A stretch of 64,000 nucleotides of DNA, taken from NCBI RefSeq assembly GCF_900104305.1, contig NZ_FNJC01000003.1, positions 434,001-498,000 on the forward strand, given 5' to 3'. Every line of letters starts with the position of its first letter. Within the stretch, counting starts at the first letter, position 1. The position numbers and the translations under genes are program-made. The notes beneath the pieces were generated by a model. The model saw only the letters and a list, made by a program, of their open reading frames with translations. It did not search any database and was not told the DNA's origin. This DNA is from Filomicrobium insigne. GTDB taxonomy: Bacteria > Pseudomonadota > Alphaproteobacteria > Rhizobiales > Hyphomicrobiaceae. Below, piece after piece: positions 9,023 through 17,456 of this stretch.

Positions 9023-9781
9023 TTAGCTACGGGGCGATAAGGGAAGCCATCCCTGGGGCGTGAGATGCTCCTGCGGCTGGAAACGCATTTTGTAAGACAT
9101 CTTTCGAGACCCTGCGATCCAGTACCCGAGATAAAGATAAGGTAGGCCAAGACGCCGGGCCCGATCGATGTGATCGAGGATCATGTAGGAGCCGAGACTG
9201 CGGCTCTGTGCGTCAGGATCAAAGTAGCTATACACCATAGAAATCCCGTCAGACAGCCGGTCACAAAGTGCCATAGCCATCAACGGCCAGTCGGACACTT
9301 GAGTTGAACTGAGAGGATCCTCGGGCTTGAGGCGATACTCCGTGCAGAACGTGTCAACAACGCTGTCTTCGACCATCATCGCGTAGTCGAGGACGGTCAT
9401 GTCAGCCATCCCTCCATCGCCATGCCGCGTATCGATGTACTGCCGGAACAAGCGGTATTGCTCGCTCGTAGAAACCGGTGCAACGCAACGAGAAGCGAGG
9501 TCGCGGTTGCGGTCTACGATGCGCCGCATCGAACGGCCCTGAGCAAATTCATCGACCAGGACGCGCACGGAAACACATGCGTTGCAGCCGTCACAGTAAG
9601 GCATGTAGGCGATATTCTGACTGCGCCGGAAACCGCCCTTCAAGAGATTGTCGATCAGGCCTGGCGATTTATCGCGAGTGAGATGCGTGAAAAGCTTCCG
9701 CTCCAGCCGGCCAGGCAGGTAAGGGCAGGGCTGGGGTGAGGTAATGTAGAACTCGGGAAACGTTTTACCTTGTTCCGACAT
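9023..9781 (-). CDS. bpt: Aspartate/glutamate leucyltransferase (arginyl-tRNA-protein transferase family)
   Basis: Transfers leucine from Leu-tRNA to N-terminal Asp or Glu of proteins, marking them for ClpAP through the N-end rule. The 252-residue protein shows the family landmarks: PCPYLPGRLERKLFTHL near the start, the cysteine cluster in YCDGCNACV, and SLGSYMILDHI ... YLYLGYWI in the C-terminal GNAT-like half. The frame extends to 9844, but the ATG at 9781 starts the conserved MSEQGKTFPEFYIT segment and is preceded by GGGAT at a proper spacing. A monocistronic gene by position. Confidence 0.92.
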   Translation of the reverse strand: MSEQGKTFPEFYITSPQPCPYLPGRLERKLFTHLTRDKSPGLIDNLLKGGFRRSQNIAYMPYCDGCNACVSVRVLVDEFAQGRSMRRIVDRNRDLASRCVAPVSTSEQYRLFRQYIDTRHGDGGMADMTVLDYAMMVEDSVVDTFCTEYRLKPEDPLSSTQVSDWPLMAMALCDRLSDGISMVYSYFDPDAQSRSLGSYMILDHIDRARRLGLPYLYLGYWIAGSRKMSYKMRFQPQEHLTPQGWLPLSPRS

Positions 9782-10115
9782 CTGTATCCCTCGACAGCCG
9801 GCTGGACCACCGGCGTGTGCCGCCGTCACGATAAACGGAGGCAAATGATGATCTTATGTGAACCGCTGGGCTGATCAAGCCACTTGCGGTACTGCGCGGC
9901 CGCCCTGCAGTGCGAAGGGTTTCGCAGATCTGAATAAATGTCGTGTGCGCGGTAAAGACTGGACATGCGCTCGTATTGAGCCGGTTTCAAGGAAACAAGG
10001 CATCTCCCGACGCACACATTCAAAGGCGATGAAACCAGGTGGCACACTGTGCAAGCACAGCAAAACGCAACCGGCTGCTATTCGAAAGTATTAGGCCTGC
10101 GATCGCGGGGCAGGT
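9782..10115. other. Intergenic region upstream of bpt
   Basis: About 330 bases. Apart from the expected bpt promoter I see no gene, terminator or repeat that I can support. Short frames on both strands lack ribosome sites and recognisable products. Confidence 0.5.
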
Positions 10116-10379
10116 TCAAAAATTACCAACGACGCGCCCGATCGTCGGGATAAGGCCGTCAGCCTCTTCAAGATTCGGATCGATGGCGGCATGCGTCAGC
10201 CACGCTAGACTGCCAAGAGAAACAACTAAAATAATAATACCAAGAAGGGCGCGCTTAAGCGCCCACACGAGACCGAATTTAGGTGCCCCGAAACCAGCCT
10301 CGGCGGCTTGTTCGGGAATCGAACCCATGCTCATGACAAATGCCCCAAAGAAAAGGCCAACACCGGCCTTCAAACGCAT
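10116..10379 (-). CDS. Small membrane protein, unknown function
   Basis: An 87-residue protein with two hydrophobic stretches, GVGLFFGAFVMSMG near the N-terminus and the strong helix LLGIIILVVSLGSLAWL in the second half, followed by a short acidic segment. It sits between bpt and the acyl-CoA/ACP synthetase on the same strand. I do not recognise the family. Confidence 0.6.
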   Translation of the reverse strand: MRLKAGVGLFFGAFVMSMGSIPEQAAEAGFGAPKFGLVWALKRALLGIIILVVSLGSLAWLTHAAIDPNLEEADGLIPTIGRVVGNF

Positions 10380-10542
10380 CCTGGGGCACTGCTGAACCCC
10401 GAGGGTTAACTATAGGCTTTTGATGGAAGAGGTTGGGTTTCTGGTCAATAGGCCGAAAGCGTTTCTGTGCGTTTCGCAGAGCGCCGTTGCTGCCTGATCA
10501 CGATCCCTGAATCTACCAAACAATGCATTTATGACGACACCC

Positions 10543-12129
10543 TCAGGAGACATCGCGCCATTGATGTACCATGGCGATTGTGGCTGGGAGATCTACCTTG
10601 CCTGTAGCCAGAACGGGGATCGCCGGGACGACCAAAATCATCTTGGGCACCCACAACTCCGGAAAGCCCTGCTCCCGTGCGCAAGCACGCAACTTTTCGG
10701 CGGAACTTTCCCGAGCGTCCGTAACCAGCACAAGCTGTTCGCCCTTCCGGACATCCGCCAGGCTCACCACGACGTGCTGCGATTCCGGCCATAGCCCCTG
10801 TGCTAGGAGTTCGATCGCAGCGAGCGAAACCATTTCGCCGCCGATCTTCGCAAATCGCCGCGCGCGCCCCTGGATCGATATAAAGCCATCGTCATCTATC
10901 CTGACGATATCTCCGGTGTCATGCCATCCGCCTTCGGGAGGAACAACAACACCCGGATTTTCGGCGGCTAAATATCCAGCCATGACATTGGGGCCACGAA
11001 TTCGCAGCCGTCCTCCGTCGGCAAGTCCCGGTACCGGCACGAGGTTGGTTTCAATTTCCGGCAACGCCCGCCCAACGGTGCCGAAACGATTGGTAGCAGG
11101 TACGTTGAACGCGATAACGGGCGCGCATTCAGTTGCGCCATACCCTTCCAAAATCTCAGTTCCGAAAGCAGCCCACCGGCGACGCGTTTCCTCCTTGACG
11201 GGTTCCGCCCCAGCAACAACCAAACGGATGCTATCCAGCTCTCCTGGTTCTGCCGCGCGCGCATACCCCAGCAGGAAGGTATCCGTGGCCATCAGAACGG
11301 TAGCGCGGCTCGCGTGAATGGCGCGCGCCACTTGCCGATACTGCAATGGATTTGGATACAATACGACTTTCAAACCGTTGAGCAGCGGCATGAGCGTCGC
11401 CGCCGTGAGGCCAAAAGAATGAAACATGGGCAGTGGGTTGAGCACGACATCGGCCGTCGAAAGCGCTCCATCCGCATGCGCGAACATTTGGCGAGAGTTG
11501 GCCATCAGGTTGGCGTTGGTCAGGACGACGCCTTTCGGCAACCCCTCAGTGCCGGACGTAAAGAGTACCGCGGCAGCTTTTGAGGGACCGCTGCCTTGCC
11601 CTTGATGAAACCACCCAGCATACAGACTACGCATCGCCCCAAGAGCTTTATCGAAGAGGCCGATACTTTTTTTCACGTCCTCAAGATAGACGATGCGCAC
11701 CATCTGGCCGCTGCCGGTCCGCGTTTCGCTTATCGCCTCGATAACGGGTTCAAGTTTGGCCATCTCTACGAACCGGCGCGATGTAACGACAGTCCGTATA
11801 AGAGCCGTCTGGGCAGCTGATGTCAGATTGCGCGAACCCGATGTGTAATTGAGAATCGCTGCAACCCGTCCAAAGGCGTTCAGGCCGAATAACGTAATGA
11901 GAAAGCCGGAAACGTTGGGGAGCAAAATCCCGATGGCTTCGCCCTGACGAGAGCCTTTACACAGTCGCCGTCCCAGAATCAGGCTGGCGAGAACAAGGCG
12001 ACTGTAGCTGAGTTTTTGCCCCTCAGAATCCTCAACCGCGATCTTATCGGGTCCGAAAAAATCCCGGCCCGCCAGAAGACCAGCGAACAGCGTGTCAATC
12101 TGAGTCTTGGAGACAGGTGAACCGGCCAT
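10543..12129 (-). CDS. AMP-dependent acyl-CoA/acyl-ACP synthetase
   Basis: A 528-residue ANL-superfamily enzyme that adenylates a fatty acid and transfers it to a thiol. Motifs in order: the P-loop FTSGTEGLPKG, YGATECAP, WHDTGDIVRIDDDGF, and QGRARRFAKIGGEMV with the hinge and lysine-approach region. The overall sequence resembles the C-terminal synthetase domain of Aas (2-acylglycerophosphoethanolamine acyltransferase/acyl-ACP synthetase) without the N-terminal acyltransferase. The substrate could be a long-chain fatty acid reclaimed from lysophospholipids, but this is inference. A GTG at 12219 would add 30 unconserved residues; I prefer the ATG at 12129. Confidence 0.85.
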   Translation of the reverse strand: MAGSPVSKTQIDTLFAGLLAGRDFFGPDKIAVEDSEGQKLSYSRLVLASLILGRRLCKGSRQGEAIGILLPNVSGFLITLFGLNAFGRVAAILNYTSGSRNLTSAAQTALIRTVVTSRRFVEMAKLEPVIEAISETRTGSGQMVRIVYLEDVKKSIGLFDKALGAMRSLYAGWFHQGQGSGPSKAAAVLFTSGTEGLPKGVVLTNANLMANSRQMFAHADGALSTADVVLNPLPMFHSFGLTAATLMPLLNGLKVVLYPNPLQYRQVARAIHASRATVLMATDTFLLGYARAAEPGELDSIRLVVAGAEPVKEETRRRWAAFGTEILEGYGATECAPVIAFNVPATNRFGTVGRALPEIETNLVPVPGLADGGRLRIRGPNVMAGYLAAENPGVVVPPEGGWHDTGDIVRIDDDGFISIQGRARRFAKIGGEMVSLAAIELLAQGLWPESQHVVVSLADVRKGEQLVLVTDARESSAEKLRACAREQGFPELWVPKMILVVPAIPVLATGKVDLPATIAMVHQWRDVS

Positions 12130-12610
12130 GCCACGTCTACTTACATGAAGATCCAGTTCGAACGATGTCTGAGAAGTACCATACCGCGCAAGCGCGGACG
12201 AAGAAATACCGTCATGCACGACTCATAACTCGATACCGATCCGGGCCGAAGAAACTGCTTCAGAAGAGTGTCATCGGGAATTTTTCCCATGTTTCTCGAA
12301 AAGTGATGGCTAACTTTCGAGCTGCTCAGATGCGACCATATAAACTAAGCGTCGCGCAAAAGCACCAATAAGTGATGTAAAAGCATCAATTATCGTGATT
12401 GACCGAAAAGGAACATCGCCGAATCACAGATAATGCCTAGCGGATAACCAGATCCTGCCTAAGTTTCTATCTTGTCTAGGATGTCGTTGCAAAGTTAACC
12501 TGAAAATATTGGCGAGAATAGATAACAAAAAAATCCAGGTTGGGAAGTGCGCCTAAGTGGAATGTGCCCGGCTATAGCCGCCGGTCCATCGAGACTTATG
12601 GAGCATAACC
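12130..12610. other. AT-rich divergent intergenic region
   Basis: About 480 bases between divergent genes, visibly richer in A and T than its surroundings around 12360-12540. A 10-base palindrome GGCTATAGCC lies near 12570, shortly before the small gene at 12611. It probably holds promoters for both flanking genes. No coding frame is convincing. Confidence 0.5.
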
Positions 12611-12817
12611 ATGATAGAGATTGTACTATCGGTCTGTTTGATCGCTGAACCCGCGAATTGCAAAGATGTAAACCTAAGTTACATGGCTGGGAGCATCACG
12701 CCGTATCAGTGCATGCTTCATGGGCAGAGCGAAATTGCTAGGTGGCAAGAAGGCCACCCCAATTGGCGCGTAGCACGCTGGACGTGTGGACGGGTAAAGC
12801 AAACGGCGAAGGCCTGA
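12611..12817 (+). CDS. Conserved small protein with four cysteines
   Basis: A 68-residue protein beginning MIEIVLSVCLIAEPANCKDV, with cysteines at 9, 17, 34 and 59, and a tryptophan-rich end (HPNWRVARWTC). The pattern resembles a small conserved hypothetical protein I know from alphaproteobacteria, with a weakly hydrophobic start and paired cysteines suggesting disulfides in the periplasm. A GGAG ribosome site lies eight bases before the ATG. No function is known to me. Confidence 0.72.
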   Translation: MIEIVLSVCLIAEPANCKDVNLSYMAGSITPYQCMLHGQSEIARWQEGHPNWRVARWTCGRVKQTAKA

Positions 12818-12885
12818 TCTGCTCACCGACTACGTTCCAGGGTTTCCTGCGGTATTCCCGTCGTTCGGTGCCTCGCGTATATCCA

Positions 12886-12905
12886 TTGGTATCAGTCCAT
12901 ACCAA
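12886..12905 (+). promoter_or_regulatory. Perfect hairpin or operator just upstream of metY
   Basis: TTGGTAT (12886-12892) and ATACCAA (12899-12905) form a perfect 7-base inverted repeat with a 6-base loop, ending a few bases before the AGGA ribosome site of metY. It could be an operator or an RNA hairpin controlling translation. I do not see a known SAM riboswitch core. Confidence 0.55.
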
Positions 12906-12917
12906 CTAGGATTCGCA

Positions 12918-14210
12918 ATGACGCAAGATCAAGGCGCCCCCAAATTCGCGACGCTGGCCGTACATGCCGGCGCCGCACCAGATCCCTCAACAGGTGCACG
13001 AGCGACGCCGATCTATCAGACGACGTCCTACGTATTCAATGATGCCGAGCATGCCGCGGCATTGTTTGGCCTTGAGGTCTTCGGCAACATCTACACGCGG
13101 ATTATGAATCCAACACAAGCTGTGCTGGAGGCCCGCATTGCTGCGTTGGAGGATAGTACAGCCGCGCTGGCCGTTGCATCAGGTCACGCTGCGCAGCTTC
13201 TCACGTTTCAAACGTTGCTAGAGCCGGGTGATGAGTTCATCGCTGGCCGGCAGCTTTACGGCGGCTCCGTCAACCAATTCAATCACGCCTTCAAAAAGTT
13301 TGGATGGAACGTGGTTTGGGCTGATGCTACGGACCCCGCGAGTTTTGCGGCGGCTGTAACGCCTAAGACAAAAGCGATCTTCTGCGAGTCAATTGCAAAT
13401 CCAGGCGGGATCATCGTCGATCTCCCGGCCATTGCGGCGGTCGCAAAGAAAGCTGGAGTGCCGTTCATTGTCGACAACACTTTGGCGACCCCATACTTGT
13501 GCCGCCCCAAGGAACACGGCGCAGATATCATCATCCACTCACTCACGAAGTTTATGGGCGGCCACGGGAACTCAATCGGTGGCGCGCTCGTCGACTGTGG
13601 AACCTATGACTGGCTGGGAAGCCGTCATCGTTATGCGACGCTGGTTGAGCCAAATCCCTCATACAATGGCATGCGCCTCGCCGAGACATTCGGCGACTTT
13701 GCCTTTGCCATAGCGGCACGCGTAATGGGATTGCGGGATCTGGGGCCGGCGATCTCTCCAATGAATGCGTTTCTCATTCTAACAGGGGTAGAGACGTTGC
13801 CTCTGCGCATGCAGCGCCATTGCGAAAATACCCTTGCAGTCGCAGACTGGCTGCAACGCCATCCGAAAGTCGAGTGGGTGAACTACGCGGGGTTGCCCGG
13901 CAACAAGTACCACTCCCTACACCACAAGATCTGTCCCAAGGGGGCGGGAGCCGTCTTCACGTTTGGGCTGGCAGGCGGTTACGAGGCTGGCGTGAAGTTT
14001 GTTGCGGGGCTGAAGATGTTCAGCCACCTCGCAAACATTGGCGATACCCGCAGCCTTGTGATCCATCCAGCTTCGACTACGCATCGCCAGCTTACGGACG
14101 AGCAGCGCGCTGCTGCTGGGGCTGGCGACGATGTCGTGCGGCTCTCAATCGGCATCGAAGACAAGGCTGATATTATCGCGGATCTGGAGCAAGCGCTCGA
14201 AGCGGTGTGA
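12918..14210 (+). CDS. metY: O-acetylhomoserine sulfhydrylase
   Basis: A 430-residue PLP enzyme of the Cys/Met metabolism family that makes homocysteine from O-acetylhomoserine and sulfide, the direct sulfhydrylation route to methionine. The start (FATLAVHAGAAPDP, IYQTTSYVF), the YTRIMNPT motif, and the PLP-binding K211 in HSLTKFMGGHG are typical. The length of about 430 and the insert after EHGADIII fit MetY better than cystathionine gamma-synthase or MetZ. The ATG at 12918 is preceded by AGGA at seven bases. Monocistronic, with a hairpin on each side. Confidence 0.92.
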   Translation: MTQDQGAPKFATLAVHAGAAPDPSTGARATPIYQTTSYVFNDAEHAAALFGLEVFGNIYTRIMNPTQAVLEARIAALEDSTAALAVASGHAAQLLTFQTLLEPGDEFIAGRQLYGGSVNQFNHAFKKFGWNVVWADATDPASFAAAVTPKTKAIFCESIANPGGIIVDLPAIAAVAKKAGVPFIVDNTLATPYLCRPKEHGADIIIHSLTKFMGGHGNSIGGALVDCGTYDWLGSRHRYATLVEPNPSYNGMRLAETFGDFAFAIAARVMGLRDLGPAISPMNAFLILTGVETLPLRMQRHCENTLAVADWLQRHPKVEWVNYAGLPGNKYHSLHHKICPKGAGAVFTFGLAGGYEAGVKFVAGLKMFSHLANIGDTRSLVIHPASTTHRQLTDEQRAAAGAGDDVVRLSIGIEDKADIIADLEQALEAV

Positions 14211-14252
14211 GCATTCGGGCTTTGCTGACTGAGGATCATCGCAAGCAAGACA

Positions 14253-14282
14253 GAGCCCGGTGGGTTAAAAACCCCCGGGCTC
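14253..14282 (+). terminator. Hairpin after metY
   Basis: GAGCCCGG (14253-14260) pairs with CCGGGCTC (14275-14282), with an inner GGGTT/AACCC stem and a short A loop. It is a strong stem 42 bases after the metY stop. No T-run follows, so it may be a processing or stability hairpin rather than a classic terminator. Confidence 0.65.
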
Positions 14283-14964
14283 AACCGTGTCGGTTTTGGG
14301 CGCACCTTTCAGCGGTGGGGTGGACATGAAGCATTGCGGGTTCGGTTTGCCGGGCCTAACCGCACCACGACTAAGCGCGGTTTCCGTTCGGTGTTTGACG
14401 CGGTGCCGACCTCGCACGCCAGTTGGTCCTATCCTCCTTGGGCGTCCGACCAGAACACTTCAGGTCATTTTCGAATTCGGATCATCTCAGCTTGCTGGAT
14501 CGGAGCCCCTGCGCCTTCGCCCATCGTTGGACGTTCGCATCGAATCCTTCTCCCACGATGCTGTCGCAAAGCTCTACGATAGAGCGTGCAAAGACAAACC
14601 TAATTCGATCATAGATTTCAAATTTTGATTATTGAGACGCCACGCGAAACTACTGCGTTTGGGCGAGAAGTTGCGCGGCGATAATCTGACCAGGTGGGAG
14701 CATTTTCTTAAACCTCCTTCTGTTCGAGACGCTAATCTTGCGCTCGTATTATCTATGTGTCAATGCCGAGGCATCCTCGCAAGACCCGAGAGTTTTGATT
14801 TTTCATTTTTACGAAAACCGTCACTGGCGATCTTCGTCGTGGTTAACCCGGTATTGAAATCTGAAGCATTAAACTACTCGAACGCCGACTTTCCGTGGAC
14901 CGATTGACAGGGTGATCTGCGGCTCAAGTCTTGGAGTTTTGGGGAGATTTTTGCGAGGCAGGAT
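14283..14964. other. Long region without a supported gene
   Basis: About 680 bases. A GTG-started frame at 14287-14628 has a C-terminal half (FEFGSSQLAGSEPLRLR onward) that reads like protein, and another frame covers 14632-14907. Neither has a good ribosome site or a family I know. It could be decayed coding sequence; I cannot show that. Confidence 0.4.
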
Positions 14965-15279
14965 ATGGAGCGCGTTCTCGGTATCTTATCGATTTTCGCC
15001 GGTGTTCTGATTGCTGGAACTTTTCTTTCAACGGGGCTCTCTCAGCCGGACTCGGCAGATGCCATCGGCCGACAACTCGCCCAAAACGGATTTCAGCTAC
15101 ACATTGATCCGATATCGTTTATCGCGGGCGTTTTGGGTGGGGTCGCCCTGTGTCAGTTGGCCAAGATTTGCTGGATAGAGATCCCTCGCCGCGTAGTGAA
15201 ATGGCTGAACGAGAACATGGGCCACTTCGGCTATATCTGCGCTTGTGGCGCGCTACTGCTCATCCTCATCTACATCTGA
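14965..15279 (+). CDS. Small integral membrane protein, unknown function
   Basis: A 104-residue protein with three hydrophobic segments: residues ~5-22 (ILSIFAGVLIAGTFL), ~52-66 (FIAGVLGGVALCQL) and ~88-104 (GYICACGALLLILIYI). A polar loop separates the first two. It converges with glnA and shares a terminator hairpin with it. I do not recognise the family. Confidence 0.65.
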   Translation: MERVLGILSIFAGVLIAGTFLSTGLSQPDSADAIGRQLAQNGFQLHIDPISFIAGVLGGVALCQLAKICWIEIPRRVVKWLNENMGHFGYICACGALLLILIYI

Positions 15280-15310
15280 TGTCGGCTGGTTCCGTCACTC
15301 CATTCGCCTG

Positions 15311-15345
15311 AAAATCAAACGGCCCGGAATTGCTCCCGGGCCGTT
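15311..15345 (-). terminator. Terminator of glnA (possibly bidirectional)
   Basis: AACGGCCCGG (15318-15327) and CCGGGCCGTT (15336-15345) form a perfect 10-base stem. Read on the minus strand it is followed by TTGATTTT, a usable uridine tract, 30 bases past the glnA stop. Confidence 0.85.
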
Positions 15346-15373
15346 GGCGTCTCGAAAGACGAAGATGGTCGAA

Positions 15374-16783
15374 TTAAACAGAGTAGTACATGTCGTACTC
15401 GACGGGATGCGGCGTCATCTCGTAACGCATGTTCTCTTCCATCTTCAGCTCGATGTAAGCGTCGATGGTATCGTCCGTGAACACGTTGCCCATCTTGAGG
15501 AAGGCGCGGTCCTTGTCGAGGCTGTCCAGAGCTTCGCGTAGGCTGCCGCAAACCGTCGGGATGTTCGCCAGTTCGGCAGGTGGCAGGTCATACAGGTTCT
15601 TATCCATCGCATCGCCCGGATGGATCTTGTTCTGAATGCCGTCGAGGCCAGCCATGAGCAACGCAGCGAATGAAAGGTAGGGGTTCGCGGTCGGATCCGG
15701 GAAGCGGATTTCGATGCGCTTTGCCTTCGGGCTGGTGGTGTAGGGGATGCGGCATGAAGCGGAGCGGTTGCGAGCCGAGTAGGCCAGCAGCACAGGAGCC
15801 TCGTAGCCTGGAACCAATCGCTTGTAAGAGTTGGTCGACGGGTTCGTGAACGCGTTCAGCGCCTTGGCGTGCTTCAGGACACCGCCGATATAGAACAGGC
15901 AGGTCTCGGAGAGATCTGCATACTTGTCTCCTGCGAACACCGGCGATCCATTCTTCCAGATCGACTGGTGCACGTGCATGCCCGAGCCGTTGTCGCCGAA
16001 GACAGGCTTCGGCATAAAGGTGGCAGTCTTGCCATAAGCCTGCGCCACGTTGTGGATTGCATACTTATAGATCTGCAGATGGTCAGCGATCGTAACGATC
16101 GGCGCAAACTGGATGCCGAGCTCGTGCTGAGCCGAAGCAACTTCATGGTGATGCTTCTCAACCTTCACGCCCATTTCGGCCATGACAGAGAGCATTTCAG
16201 AACGAATGTCCTGTCCGCTGTCGATGGGAGGTACCGGGAAGTAGCCACCCTTCATGCGTGGACGGTGTCCGAGGTTGCCCATTTCATATTCAGTGCCAGA
16301 GTTTGACGGCAATTCGGTGGAGTCTACGCGGAATCCGGTATTGTAAGGATCGGCGGTGAAGCGCACGTCATCGAACATGAAGAATTCGGCTTCCGGACCG
16401 AAGTAGACGGCGTCACCAACGCCGGTCGACATCATGTAGGCTTCGGCCTTCTTTGTAATAGAGCGAGGGTCGCGCTCATAAGGCTCGCCCGTGGAGGGTT
16501 CGAGTACGTCGCAGAAGACCGCCAGCGTCGTCTGGGCGAAGAAGGGATCGACATGGGCAGAGGTTGGGTCTGCAATAAGAAGCATGTCGGAGGCTTCGAT
16601 GCCCTTCCAACCTGCAATGGAGGAGCCGTCGAAAGCATAGCCATCCGTAAACACGCTTTCATCGATGCATGATACATCGGCGGTCACGTGCTGCATCTTG
16701 CCCCTCGTATCCGAGAACCGGAAGTCTACGAACTTGACGTCCTTGTCTTTGAGTAACTGAATTACATCACCTGCGGTCTTCAT
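15374..16783 (-). CDS. glnA: Glutamine synthetase type I
   Basis: A 469-residue GSI enzyme that makes glutamine from glutamate, ammonia and ATP, the main entry for low ammonia. It shows [11 protein letters not shown], the metal-binding FGPEAEFF, the glutamate-binding [10 protein letters not shown], and [11 protein letters not shown]. The adenylylation tyrosine is about Y398 in NLYDLPPAE, so control by GlnE is expected. The frame stays open far upstream, but the ATG at 16783 begins the conserved MKTAGDVI and has GGGGAG six bases before it. glnA follows glnB by 82 bases on the same strand, the classic glnBA operon. Confidence 0.97.
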   Translation of the reverse strand: MKTAGDVIQLLKDKDVKFVDFRFSDTRGKMQHVTADVSCIDESVFTDGYAFDGSSIAGWKGIEASDMLLIADPTSAHVDPFFAQTTLAVFCDVLEPSTGEPYERDPRSITKKAEAYMMSTGVGDAVYFGPEAEFFMFDDVRFTADPYNTGFRVDSTELPSNSGTEYEMGNLGHRPRMKGGYFPVPPIDSGQDIRSEMLSVMAEMGVKVEKHHHEVASAQHELGIQFAPIVTIADHLQIYKYAIHNVAQAYGKTATFMPKPVFGDNGSGMHVHQSIWKNGSPVFAGDKYADLSETCLFYIGGVLKHAKALNAFTNPSTNSYKRLVPGYEAPVLLAYSARNRSASCRIPYTTSPKAKRIEIRFPDPTANPYLSFAALLMAGLDGIQNKIHPGDAMDKNLYDLPPAELANIPTVCGSLREALDSLDKDRAFLKMGNVFTDDTIDAYIELKMEENMRYEMTPHPVEYDMYYSV

Positions 16784-16865
16784 ATCGGCTCCCCTGTGAG
16801 CGGCTAGTTTTAGGTCATTGATTTGAAGTCTGGCCCCGCTATTGGCGGGGCACCTCGAGGCGCTA

Positions 16866-17234
<369 letters not shown>

Positions 17235-17269
17235 TCAGCGTGAACGCGGACGGTAGACCCGCCTTGGTT

Positions 17270-17285
17270 AGCACGCGGCATGCCA
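17270..17285 (-). promoter_or_regulatory. Putative sigma-54 promoter of glnBA
   Basis: Read on the minus strand the sequence is TGGCATGCCGCGTGCT, with GG and GC separated by exactly ten bases, as in the -24/-12 consensus TGGCACG-N4-TTGCT. It lies about 65 bases before the glnB start. NtrC-activated sigma-54 promoters upstream of glnBA are well known in this bacterial group. Confidence 0.6.
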
Positions 17286-17348
17286 GTTCGTGAGTGACAT
17301 ATAAAGTCATTAGAAAACAATCGCGTAACGACGGAGCGGCGAAATTTA

Positions 17349-17395
17349 GAGCAGAATGCCGTTATTTGATTGCACAATAACTAGCCGTTCTGCTC
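17349..17395. promoter_or_regulatory. Long inverted repeat between glnB and nnr
   Basis: GAGCAGAA (17349-17356) mirrors TTCTGCTC (17388-17395), and an inner GTTATT (17361-17366) mirrors AATAAC (17376-17381). The centre lies roughly 110 bases upstream of the expected glnB transcription start, a usual enhancer distance. It does not match the NtrC consensus well, so it may be a repeat element. Confidence 0.5.
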
Positions 17396-17456
17396 AAAAA
17401 ACGATCGGATTCAAATATCTGACGAGAAGATCCACTACAAAAGGAGCTGGTTCTCA

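Noticed and set aside
10300-10345. T-arm-like GGGTTCGATTCCC on the minus strand, as in a tRNA
   Set aside because: Its five-base stem does not pair properly, no D-arm or acceptor stem is present, and it lies inside the small membrane-protein frame.
12840-12917. SAM-II riboswitch upstream of metY
   Set aside because: The typical conserved core and pseudoknot sequence are not visible; only a simple hairpin is.
14287-14907. Two frames in the long intergenic region
   Set aside because: No ribosome site or family match; kept only as a remark on possible decayed sequence.
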